Positions 39,161-45,438 of a DNA stretch of 64,000 bases are shown piece after piece. Source of the DNA: a virus; the IMG/VR virus record IMGVR_UViG_3300005466_000027, positions 1 through 64,000 of that record; one strand, written 5' to 3'. Made by a program: the position numbers and the translations under genes. Each line of letters opens with the position of its first letter. Within the stretch, counting starts at the first letter, position 1. Below the pieces are notes generated by a model, which did no database searches, was not told where the DNA came from, and worked only from the letters and a program-made list of their open reading frames with translations.

Positions 39161-39736
39161 TCAGGTAAATGCCGGATCATCCATCAATGCGTTTTTCGCT
39201 TTTGCAGCGTGCTTTAACTCCACGGGGTCGGAGAGCTTATCCAATTTGAGTTTGTAACGGATTTGCTGGCCAGCGGCATAAACCTCTAATCGGGATACAC
39301 CCAGCCTTGCTGCAATACGACGGGCTGGCCAGCGCTGAATTTTGTAGGAGAGAACCGCGCGCTCCAATGGGGTCATAAAGGTTTCTCGGGCTGCCTCTGG
39401 AACAGGTTGACCGGATTCGACCAATATGTCAGTTCCCAGATTCGAGAGATTATTCCCCACACGCTCCCTCATTCGAGCCACAATTGCGGCTGTCGGTTGT
39501 GGAGGTAGGCATGTCCAGAGATTGCAGCGAAGCCCCTCAACGCTGTGTAGGCCGATGGGACGCATGCCTAAAGCCCGCAGAGACTTGGCCAAGCCTTGAG
39601 CAGTTATTAGGGCACCATCTTTTTCCAGGAATCGTAAAAGTGTTACGGCGTCGAGTATATCATACTGAACGAGAGGGGTTTCTGCTGCTAAACGGTGTTC
39701 TTGGATTGCGCCGCGAATGGATAATTCTGAATGCAT
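39161..39736 (-). CDS. Primase C-terminal domain fused to a sigma-like HTH
   Basis: 191 residues. Residues ~21-76 (PLVQYDILDAVTLLRFLE, TAQGLAKSLRALGMRPIG, GLRCNLWTC) align with the last domain of the primase-helicase at 27948 (PLIQYDIVSAKAILDVLH, TAQQLAHVLREEG, YLWC). Residues ~122-160 are a helix-turn-helix of sigma-70 region 4 or LuxR type (LERAVLSYKIQRWPARRIAA, RLGVSRLEVYAAG). Probably a DNA-binding regulator or origin factor. First gene of the leftward region. Confidence 0.8.
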   Translation of the reverse strand: MHSELSIRGAIQEHRLAAETPLVQYDILDAVTLLRFLEKDGALITAQGLAKSLRALGMRPIGLHSVEGLRCNLWTCLPPQPTAAIVARMRERVGNNLSNLGTDILVESGQPVPEAARETFMTPLERAVLSYKIQRWPARRIAARLGVSRLEVYAAGQQIRYKLKLDKLSDPVELKHAAKAKNALMDDPAFT

Positions 39737-40030
39737 ATGCCCAGTGCCTATACCACCTTTTCCTTATCGCACAAGGACAGATGTAGAGATTATTAAAAAA
39801 ACGTATAATAGTATAAAGGGAATAGAGTAAGGGGAAATCGCATCTAGGAGGCAGGAGAGACTTTTTAAAGAAAAATATGGACAGCAGGGATTCAGTGCAG
39901 CGGGGCTGCTCCGATTTCGGGTTTTGAGCGTTTGCACGGCTAGCGCTGGATCAGTGGGCGCAGCCCCATGGTGCTTTGGAGTGTGAGGGCCACACTTGAC
40001 TATACTTTTCAGGTATGCTCGAATGCCCAC
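39737..40030. other. Divergent control region
   Basis: No gene supported. Between the leftward region and the plus-strand gene at 40031. Holds the candidate -10 TATAGG for 39736 (with weak -35 TTGTGC) and an A/T-rich run with TATAAT-like sequence near 39800. A minus-strand frame of 88 codons is rejected as non-coding. Confidence 0.4.
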
Positions 40031-40234
40031 ATGCCAAAGGCTAAGCCTCTTCCTGATGATCCTGTAGCGCGTGAAAAGGTGTTGCGGGCTCGCCGGTCAG
40101 CCGTGGAGCGGGTAAATAAGTGGAGAAAGCGCCACCCGGAAGCAGCTCGAATTTACACCTATGCGGCTCAAATGCGTTTCCTGGCATCCAAAAAAGCGAA
40201 AGCCCGTTTGCAGGCATTAAATTTGTTAGCTTAA
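40031..40234 (+). CDS. Small basic protein
   Basis: 67 residues from ATG 40031. Basic and helical: DDPVAREKVLRARRSAVERV, WRKRHPEAARIYTYAAQM, FLASKKAKARLQAL. Resembles small basic DNA-associated phage proteins. TTGACT and TATGCT are found upstream. Moderate coding confidence because it is isolated. Confidence 0.5.
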   Translation: MPKAKPLPDDPVAREKVLRARRSAVERVNKWRKRHPEAARIYTYAAQMRFLASKKAKARLQALNLLA

Positions 40235-40475
40235 GCACTTTTTCCGTGGTGTCGCTTTTCCTCTGTAGGATGGTGCAACGCAAAGACGCTCAGCACGCGT
40301 CAAAACGAACTGCCCGCTGTCCCCTACCAGCTCGTCACCTTCAAAACGAATTTCGGGCACCAGGATGGCTCGAATTTCGCCCACCCTGTGGAACAGATCG
40401 ACCAAACACACTTTTGCGCTGTGGAACGAAATCGCGATGCTGTGGAACACTGATAGATACAGGGTTCTACGTTAT

Positions 40476-40502
40476 TTGACATTCGGGTGTATTTCGTATA
40501 GT
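40476..40502 (+). promoter_or_regulatory. Promoter of an untranslated or unknown transcript
   Basis: TTGACA, 15 bases, TATAGT. Downstream lie a perfect ATAACGTTAT palindrome (near 40530-40540) and two exclusive hairpins, with no gene for 500 bases, so it may make a regulatory RNA or a long leader of the 41.0 kb genes. Confidence 0.5.
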
Positions 40503-40617
40503 GCAAATGGTTGTGGTTGAGGGAGTTACGATAACGTTATACTCTCAGTATCATATGAAATGGGAATGACCCGCCTCTGTGGGATTGCTGAAGGGGTGGT
40601 GGGGTGGCACCCGGTAG

Positions 40618-40656
40618 GCGGGGAAACCGACCCCGCGTGATCGCGTAATAGGGGTC
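40618..40656 (+). promoter_or_regulatory. Mutually exclusive hairpins
   Basis: GCGGGG (40618) pairs with CCCCGC (40631). Alternatively GACCCC (40629) pairs with GGGGTC (40651) around CGCG-TGAT-CGCG. The shared CCCC makes the folds exclusive, as in attenuators or riboswitch-like elements. Confidence 0.45.
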
Positions 40657-40735
40657 TCACGGGATTTTCCTAAAATTTGACTTTTTCTAGTAATTATAAT
40701 TCAGCCCGAACCACCTATTTCCGACACCACGAATT

Positions 40736-40765
40736 ACCCGCACGCCGACGCACCCGCACGCCGAC
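40736..40765. repeat. Direct repeats, possible iterons
   Basis: ACCCGCACGCCGAC occurs twice with a 16-base period, followed by a partial third copy near 40780 in a C-rich, purine-poor stretch. Position in the main intergenic region fits a replication or control region. No proof of origin. Confidence 0.45.
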
Positions 40766-40974
40766 ATCAGCTATTTCCCGCGCACCCGCACACCAAAATA
40801 ACTCCTCCCCCCCCGATCCACCAATCATCCAACCACCCTCACACCGGCCACACGAATTTCTTGACGTGCCCCGTCGAACCTGATACACGCGCCAGCGCAT
40901 GCTGAGAACCCAATCCCGAGTCTACTTCATCGCCCTGCTCACGCTGGAATATCTGCGCGGCTAAAAGATTTGTA

Positions 40975-41003
40975 TTGACGGAAACGTCAAAGAGGAGTAG
41001 TTG
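40975..41003 (+). promoter_or_regulatory. Promoter with palindromic -35
   Basis: TTGACG, 17 bases, TAGTTG. The -10 ends 8 bases before the ATG at 41012. The -35 is half of a perfect dyad TTGACG-GAAA-CGTCAA (40975-40990), so a repressor could sit on it. Confidence 0.6.
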
Positions 41004-41011
41004 TCGCAGAT

Positions 41012-41389
41012 ATGGCGAACAACTACACATCAGATGGTAAATTCATTATCGACGCTTCCGGCAAGCAGTGGCCGGTTGATGTGGCGCATTTAATGCCACT
41101 TCCAAACGGGCTCCAATTCCATACCATTGCCGGTGGTGGGTATTCACTGCTTTTCGCTGGACCTGATGGCGAATGGAGTTGCGAGCAGTACGACACTGAC
41201 ACCCACTGGCTAGCCCGCGCACCCCTGCCGCCCGTGCCGAAGCCGAAGACTCAGGCGGAGTTGGATGAAGAGGCATACCACGCCTACATGCTTCCAATCG
41301 TAAACAAGGCTCACGGGATTCCATACCAATCGGTCTGGAACGCAGCACTCGCCTACGAGCGCAACCGCACCGCTGCTACGCCACAATGA
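41012..41389 (+). CDS. Hypothetical protein, first gene of accessory operon
   Basis: 125 residues. GKFIIDASGKQWPVDVAHLM, HTIAGGGYSLLFAGPDGEWS, DEEAYHAYMLPIVNKAHG, WNAALAYERNRTAATP. The middle resembles small beta domains of phage accessory proteins. Promoter directly upstream. Unknown function. Confidence 0.7.
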   Translation: MANNYTSDGKFIIDASGKQWPVDVAHLMPLPNGLQFHTIAGGGYSLLFAGPDGEWSCEQYDTDTHWLARAPLPPVPKPKTQAELDEEAYHAYMLPIVNKAHGIPYQSVWNAALAYERNRTAATPQ

Positions 41390-41598
41390 AAACCGCGCTC
41401 TACATCGAGGATGGTGTCACTCAGATCATCCTCACCCCCGAATCGGATTGGGAAAGAGTAATCCTGGCCGACGTGGACAAACGCCCAGTAACATTCTTCC
41501 GTGGTGAATTCTATTCCTGCAGAGGTGGATGGGATCGCCACGGCAGCGGCACCGAATCACTCATCATCCGCATGGCTGAATCGAAGGAGGAACTGTGA
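41386..41598 (+). CDS. Small hypothetical protein
   Basis: 70 residues: ALYIEDGVTQIILTPESDWE, PVTFFRGEFYSCRGGWDRHG, IIRMAESKEEL. ATGA overlap before. Its last codons carry the ribosome site GGAGG for the next gene. Common small phage protein pattern. Unknown. Confidence 0.65.
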   Translation: MKTALYIEDGVTQIILTPESDWERVILADVDKRPVTFFRGEFYSCRGGWDRHGSGTESLIIRMAESKEEL

Positions 41599-41879
41599 TG
41601 AAAACTCCTGACACCTCTTCACCAGCATTTCCCGGACTATACAGCACCCCCGGATATGGTTGCGCCCGCCGCACCGCCGATGGAGAACTGGAGGAACACA
41701 CCACCGGCATGACCCTGCGCGACTACTTCGCGGCCAAAGCGCTGCAAGGTATGATGGCAAACAACAATGTCGCGTTGGTCGATTGCCTCACTGGCAGCCC
41801 CGAAGACATTCAGGCTATTGCCAAGACCGCGTATGCCCTGTCGGACGCGATGCTCGCTCAACGGGAGAAATTGGGATGA
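41598..41879 (+). CDS. Conserved small phage protein
   Basis: 93 residues from the ATG overlapping the previous stop, 7 bases after GGAGG. GMTLRDYFAAKALQGMMANN and IAKTAYALSDAMLAQRE are typical of a widespread phage family with no known function. Pairs often with methyltransferase or nuclease genes. Confidence 0.7.
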   Translation: MKTPDTSSPAFPGLYSTPGYGCARRTADGELEEHTTGMTLRDYFAAKALQGMMANNNVALVDCLTGSPEDIQAIAKTAYALSDAMLAQREKLG

Positions 41880-42094
41880 ACTGCGATTACTGCGGAACTT
41901 TTCACTACGACACCCGCTGCCCGAGCTGCGGAGCGCCTGTCACGCGGTCAGTCACCGCCGATCAAGTTCAAGGTGACGAGACGATCCGCCAAGACTTCCG
42001 CTGGTCATGGTCAGGTGGATTGCCTCAGATCATGGGGCTGAAGGTCGGTGGGTTCTCCATTATGCCACCATCCACCAAGCTCACGGGCGTATGA
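41876..42094 (+). CDS. Zinc-ribbon protein carrying a capsid-gene fragment
   Basis: 72 residues. N-terminal zinc ribbon CDYCGTFHYDTRCPSCGAP. Residues 32-45 (VQGDETIRQDFRWS) match the major capsid protein (VKGDETIRNDFRWS). At DNA level 33 of 35 bases are identical to 9500-9534. The rest is GGLPQIMGLKVGGFSIMPP. Frame and overlaps with both neighbours are intact, so it is probably translated. Confidence 0.7.
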   Translation: MNCDYCGTFHYDTRCPSCGAPVTRSVTADQVQGDETIRQDFRWSWSGGLPQIMGLKVGGFSIMPPSTKLTGV

Positions 42095-42333
42095 CCACCT
42101 CCACCATCCTCCTCTCCCTCGTCCCGGTTTACCTTCTCGCTGGATGGCTCACCATGGTTTTCGACACGGCCATTGGCAGTCACTCCAGCGCGGAACAACG
42201 CTTCGCTATTTTTCTGCTGTGGCCGTTCATGCTCGGAGCGCTGTTTCTGGTCTACATCTTTCGCAATCTGTGGGTGCTACTGGACAACGCGGCCACTCGC
42301 CTCGGAAATAAACTGAAGAGGAAAGACCCGTGA
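42091..42333 (+). CDS. Two-span membrane protein
   Basis: 80 residues. Hydrophobic segments ILLSLVPVYLLAGWLTMVF and FAIFLLWPFMLGALFLVYIF, then a basic tail. ATGA overlaps. Function unknown, and no lysis gene neighbours it. Confidence 0.65.
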   Translation: MTTSTILLSLVPVYLLAGWLTMVFDTAIGSHSSAEQRFAIFLLWPFMLGALFLVYIFRNLWVLLDNAATRLGNKLKRKDP

Positions 42334-42878
42334 TCGAGTTCAACCGCATCTTCACCGGAGGCATGGAGCTGTGTCCCCCGGTCGTCCCCGGACTGGCCTT
42401 CGTGCATGCCTGCAAAACGTGTCACCGGCAGCTCTGCGGCCAACCCCGCCCTGCTGACCCGGACTACCTTTACCGTGAGCACAACGGAGAGCTTTTCCTG
42501 AACTTGATCGACCCAGACAAGCCTCTTTTCAGCCTCCCTCTTTTCGAGCATGCCCTCGACTGGATGACCCAACGCCACCGCAACGGCGAGGATGTAGTCA
42601 TCCACTGTGACCAGGGCAACAGCCGCAGCCGGTCCCTCGCGTTGCTCCTCTGCGCCCGCCTCGGGTTCGTCACCGCGGACTCGCTCCAGCTCGCTGCATT
42701 CGAGTTCGCCAACAAAACAGGCTACGCTTTCACACCCGGTCGAGGCATCACGATCTTCATGGAGCAGAATTGGGAAGCGCTTATGGGCAGGGAAACCCCG
42801 AGAGAACGCTCGCAGCGGGAAGCAATAGATGCGCTAGTAAGGAGATTTGGTCCGCGTCTTCTCGCTGCCGGAGAATAG
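42330..42878 (+). CDS. Dual-specificity/tyrosine phosphatase-like protein
   Basis: 182 residues, GTG start overlapping the previous stop. The catalytic loop is HCDQGNSRS (C93 to R99, CX5R) in VVIHCDQGNSRSRSLALLLC, with Asp residues at 61 and 63 (NLIDPDKPLF) as general-acid candidates. It could dephosphorylate host or phage proteins. Substrate unknown. Well-formed P-loop suggests activity. Confidence 0.85.
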   Translation: MIEFNRIFTGGMELCPPVVPGLAFVHACKTCHRQLCGQPRPADPDYLYREHNGELFLNLIDPDKPLFSLPLFEHALDWMTQRHRNGEDVVIHCDQGNSRSRSLALLLCARLGFVTADSLQLAAFEFANKTGYAFTPGRGITIFMEQNWEALMGRETPRERSQREAIDALVRRFGPRLLAAGE

Positions 42879-42883
42879 TTTTT

Positions 42884-42988
42884 ATGACCACACCCGTTCC
42901 CCTGCTCATCTCCGCCAAGACTATGAACACACATTACGAACTCATCGGCCTCACCGCCTTCGACACCCAGAAAGGGAAACGGGAGTGA
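42884..42988 (+). CDS. Very small hypothetical protein
   Basis: 34 residues: TTPVPLLISAKTMNTHYELI then GLTAFDTQKGKRE. Starts 5 bases after the phosphatase stop and shares a GTGA overlap with the next gene. Short, so uncertain. Confidence 0.4.
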   Translation: MTTPVPLLISAKTMNTHYELIGLTAFDTQKGKRE

Positions 42989-43218
42989 GCACCTCTCGAT
43001 ACATTCGCAACTGCATCCGATGGTTCTTTCTTTGCATCTTCCACCCGCTGAAGACACGTCACGAATTGGACCAATACAATTTCTGGTTCCAGCAGACACA
43101 GGATGCCTTTGACCGGGCCAAGGCTGCGAAAACACAGAAAGAATTTCTCTTGGCCAAGTCACAGTTCCAGCTTGCCGAACGCCGCTACTGGAAGCACTCC
43201 AAATACATCTGCCCATGA
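42985..43218 (+). CDS. Small basic protein
   Basis: 77 residues from GTG: SRYIRNCIRWFFLCIFHPLK, hydrophobic start, then helices FWFQQTQDAFDRAKAAKTQK and LLAKSQFQLAERRYWKHSK. May associate with the membrane. Unknown. Confidence 0.55.
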   Translation: MSTSRYIRNCIRWFFLCIFHPLKTRHELDQYNFWFQQTQDAFDRAKAAKTQKEFLLAKSQFQLAERRYWKHSKYICP

Positions 43219-43514
43219 CCACAGAAACTTGCAAAAACTGCTGGTGGTGGAGCAGACCGGACGCGGAAGCAACCCTCGGCCAGTGCCGATGCCATGCGCC
43301 TTCCACTGTCGAGACAGACTGCAACGCCGCTTTTTCAGGCAGAGCACAGCAAACGCTATGGCCGGTGACGGAGGCGATTGACTGGTGCGGGGACTTCCGG
43401 CACAACGTGAGCTGCGATGCACCGAGCCTCCAGGCATGGAAAGATGCACAGATTGACCAAACCTATCAGTTTCTCAGTGACTTCGTGAAAACCAGAATCG
43501 AGTTGGCACCATGA
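43215..43514 (+). CDS. Cys-rich metal-binding small protein
   Basis: 99 residues. CKNCWWWSRPDAEATLGQCR, CHAPS, WPVTEAIDWCGDF. The four conserved Cys positions fit a small zinc or iron-binding family common in phages and bacteria. Overlaps both neighbours. Confidence 0.7.
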   Translation: MTTETCKNCWWWSRPDAEATLGQCRCHAPSTVETDCNAAFSGRAQQTLWPVTEAIDWCGDFRHNVSCDAPSLQAWKDAQIDQTYQFLSDFVKTRIELAP

Positions 43515-43702
43515 CCGATCACCTCATCAACATCGCTTGGAAGGCATCCAGAGTTCTCGATCAGTTGGAGCCACCTAAAGACGGCTGTGGTCCGACCGGA
43601 ATTATCGGGCCGCGGGGATTTTATCCAGCGGGTGAGTCCTACGAAAAAGACCTTGTTGAGTCTATCCAATCCATGCTCACGCGCATCTCCCAGTACCTAT
43701 GA
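43511..43702 (+). CDS. Small hypothetical protein
   Basis: 63 residues: LINIAWKASRVLDQLEPP, GPTGIIGPRGFYPAGES, VESIQSMLTRISQYL. Helical ends with a Gly-rich middle. ATGA overlaps both sides. Unknown. Confidence 0.6.
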   Translation: MTDHLINIAWKASRVLDQLEPPKDGCGPTGIIGPRGFYPAGESYEKDLVESIQSMLTRISQYL

Positions 43703-44100
43703 AACTCCCCCTTATCTTCATCCTCCTGCTCCTCGCCACCACGCTACACGCCGACGACTGGTCATCCGCTATGCTCGCTCGTCTCGATGCCGAGCAGCGG
43801 ACTAGCGAAATCGCCTTTGCCAAGTCCGACTTCAAGGCACTCCTGCAGAGCCAGCGCAGGCTCAACGTCATCCGTCGCCAGGCTAGCAACCACCGACAGA
43901 TCGACACTCTCGCACCCGTCCAGCAAAACGCCTACTACAAGCGGCTGGAGTCACGCGACGAATACGCTATCAAGTGGCTGGCCATCGCCCTCTACGCTCT
44001 CGAAGCGGCGTCGGCTCAGATCGACCGTGAAGAACTCGCGGCGATACAGCGTGAGCAGCTTTACCTGCTGCGGGACATCGATAACCTGATTGCACGATGA
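43699..44100 (+). CDS. Exported protein
   Basis: 133 residues with a clear signal peptide (KLPLIFILLLLATTLHADD) and a helical, Gln/Arg-rich mature part (FKALLQSQRRLNVIRRQASN, AIALYALEAASAQ). Likely periplasmic. Possibly a superinfection or envelope protein. Unknown family. Confidence 0.7.
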   Translation: MKLPLIFILLLLATTLHADDWSSAMLARLDAEQRTSEIAFAKSDFKALLQSQRRLNVIRRQASNHRQIDTLAPVQQNAYYKRLESRDEYAIKWLAIALYALEAASAQIDREELAAIQREQLYLLRDIDNLIAR

Positions 44101-44381
44101 GCACACCAACTGAGCCGGAGAAGGCTTACATTCGAACAAAGCAATTCGAGTTCACCTCTCGAAAGCAATGCGACCATTTGGAGGCCATTGTGCAGCTTAT
44201 CGCACCCAAACTGGAAGAAGTCGGAGTGCAGGTGATCTACAAAAACATTCCAGACCTTCATGCGAACCCGATGCGCTTGAAACCATTTCTGCTGATAATC
44301 GGTGAAGCGCAGCCGCTCTTGCGATTCGCGGATGGTGGTGTGCTCCTCAAAAGTGAAACTTCGCCGGAGAGAAAAGAGTAA
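44097..44381 (+). CDS. Small hypothetical protein
   Basis: 94 residues: KAYIRTKQFEFTSRKQCDHL, EEVGVQVIYKNIPDLHANP, MRLKPFLLIIGEAQPLLRF. Alpha/beta, soluble. ATGA overlap. Unknown. Confidence 0.6.
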   Translation: MSTPTEPEKAYIRTKQFEFTSRKQCDHLEAIVQLIAPKLEEVGVQVIYKNIPDLHANPMRLKPFLLIIGEAQPLLRFADGGVLLKSETSPERKE

Positions 44382-44414
44382 GGCCACCCCGTTAACGACG
44401 CACGATCAACCCGT

Positions 44415-44642
44415 ATGAATACTCTTTCTCTTCTTGCTGTAGGCGCGCTCGGATCCACAGGCGGTTTGGTCGGTCTTCTCGTCTACGTGGCCATCGCCGC
44501 GGTTGTGGTGTGGGGCATCATCGCGCTGGTCAAGTGGAGTGGCATCGTCATACCGCAGCCGGTCTACATCATCCTCGTGTGCCTGGCGTGCATCTTCCTG
44601 ATCCTCTTGATTGCGCGTGCATTTGGTGTGCTGGCGGGGTAA
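44415..44642 (+). CDS. Two-span membrane protein
   Basis: 75 residues, nearly all hydrophobic: GLLVYVAIAAVVVWGIIALV and PVYIILVCLACIFLILLIA. Could be a small inner-membrane protein. Last gene of the plus-strand accessory operon. Confidence 0.65.
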   Translation: MNTLSLLAVGALGSTGGLVGLLVYVAIAAVVVWGIIALVKWSGIVIPQPVYIILVCLACIFLILLIARAFGVLAG

Positions 44643-44779
44643 AAGTTCTTGACGGATTCGTATAGATTACGATACGTTTCGAGCAGTTCTTTGAATCTTG
44701 AATTGAGCGTGGAGAGCCTCTGCTGGGTATGACTCAGCTTCTCTGGCGGGTAAGACGCCGCGTTCAATTCAGTCTTCAA
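44564..44779 (-). CDS. Possible small coiled-coil protein
   Basis: 71 codons on the minus strand, convergent with and overlapping the membrane gene by 79 bases. EKLSHTQQRLSTLNSRFKEL and LYESVKNF look protein-like, but the C-terminal part over the other gene does not. Low confidence. Confidence 0.3.
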   Translation of the reverse strand: MKTELNAASYPPEKLSHTQQRLSTLNSRFKELLETYRNLYESVKNFYPASTPNARAIKRIRKMHARHTRMM

Positions 44780-44781
44780 TG

Positions 44782-44888
44782 AAGCAGGTGGACAAATTGG
44801 TAAAGTCGGCTCAGACGAGTAGCTGGTGCGCTGACGGGTTGATCGCCGTCAGTTCCCAGTCCTGCAGGTTCAACTCCTGCCCTGCTTC
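44782..44888 (+). tRNA. tRNA-like gene, anticodon uncertain
   Basis: The 3' half is canonical: T arm GCAGG-TTCAACT-CCTGC followed by CCTGCTT, which pairs perfectly with AAGCAGG at the 5' end (plus G-C outside). The D arm GAC-AAATTGGTAAA-GTC has the expected GG. The rest is long (107 bases in total) with a CTGACGG/CCGTCAG stem, and no standard anticodon loop is evident. It may be a long-variable-arm or non-standard tRNA or a degenerate copy. CCA not encoded. Confidence 0.5.
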
Positions 44889-44897
44889 CCCTTTTAA

Positions 44898-45090
44898 TTT
44901 TTGTTGGTGGCGGCTTCCCACGGGCGGTGCAATTCCGCAGACTGTCTACTGAGGGAATACCTGCTTGAAATGGCGTCTGTGGCAATACGGTAGGCGGGCA
45001 AGTGCTCGTGCCAGTCCCTTTGGCGGGTGTTGGAGTGAGAAGTCGTGTTTTTCGACCGAGGCTGCTCAGCCATCCCGCCACCAACAAAAA
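44898..45090 (+). ncRNA. Structured RNA candidate with perfect 16-bp closing helix
   Basis: 193 bases between two tRNA-type genes, with no reading frame on the plus strand. TTTTTGTTGGTGGCGG (44898-44913) pairs without mismatch with 45075-45090. Inside: CCGCAGAC (44935) with GTCTGTGG (44975), GGCA with TGCC (44997/45009), GTCG with CGAC (45042/45053) and GGCT with AGCC (45060/45068). Multi-branched RNA fold. A TTGACG promoter candidate is at 44650. Known small RNAs are not recognised. Confidence 0.6.
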
Positions 45091-45157
45091 CGGTTGACGA
45101 CCTCAGCAGTAATGATATCGTTCCGTTCTGTGATTTTCTCGCCGCGACCCCGATTCT

Positions 45158-45196
45158 GATACCACCCCGCTCTGCACCTGTTCAGAGCGGTGTATC
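45158..45196 (+). ncRNA. Strong hairpin before tRNA-Pro
   Basis: CCGCTCTG (45167-45174) pairs with CAGAGCGG (45183-45190), extended by GATAC/GTATC with a small bulge. Loop CACCTGTT. Ends 4 bases before tRNA-Pro, so it may be a processing signal. A promoter-like TTGACG lies at 45094. Confidence 0.45.
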
Positions 45197-45200
45197 AACT

Positions 45201-45278
45201 CGCGTCGTGGGCTAATCTGGCTAAGCCGTCTGCCCTGGGAGCAGGACAATGTGCGTTCGAATCGCACCGACGCGACCA
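45201..45278 (+). tRNA. tRNA-Pro (anticodon TGG), CCA encoded
   Basis: Clean cloverleaf: acceptor CGCGTCG/CGACGCG, D arm GGCT-AGCC, anticodon stem TCTGC/GCAGG, T arm GTGCG-TTCGAAT-CGCAC, discriminator A and CCA (45276-45278). The anticodon loop is CCTGGGA with C at position 33 instead of the near-universal U. Confidence 0.85.
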
Positions 45279-45287
45279 CTTTTCAAT

Positions 45288-45317
45288 CCCCCTCACTGTT
45301 GCGACGGTGGGGTTTTT
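45288..45317 (+). terminator. Terminator after tRNA-Pro
   Basis: CCC-T-CAC pairs with GTG-GGG (10-base loop), then TTTTT at 45313. Confidence 0.6.
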
Positions 45318-45345
45318 ACCACCCGCCCGATGAGGGCGATTCCAA

Positions 45346-45379
45346 GGCCACCTGTCACCGGGTGGTCTTGTTCTTTTTT
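45346..45379 (+). terminator. Second terminator of the tRNA region
   Basis: GGCCACC pairs with GGTGGTC (one G-U) and is followed by TTGTTCTTTTTT. Tandem terminators end the tRNA region before the large virion genes. Confidence 0.7.
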
Positions 45380-45438
45380 GCACGGATTGCTTTACGCTGT
45401 TGACTATTGACAACGGATGTGGTTTGACTGTCAGGCAA

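Noticed and set aside
39764-40030. Minus-strand 88-codon frame beside 40031
   Set aside because: Reads as random intergenic sequence with a hydrophobic end. No ribosome site and overlaps promoter sequence.
40677-40883. Plus-strand 68-codon frame in the repeat region
   Set aside because: Pro- and Arg-rich translation of direct repeats, no ribosome site, unlikely protein.
44776-45087. Minus-strand frame over the tRNA and RNA region
   Set aside because: It covers the tRNA-like gene and structured RNA. Typical spurious translation of a tRNA antisense region.
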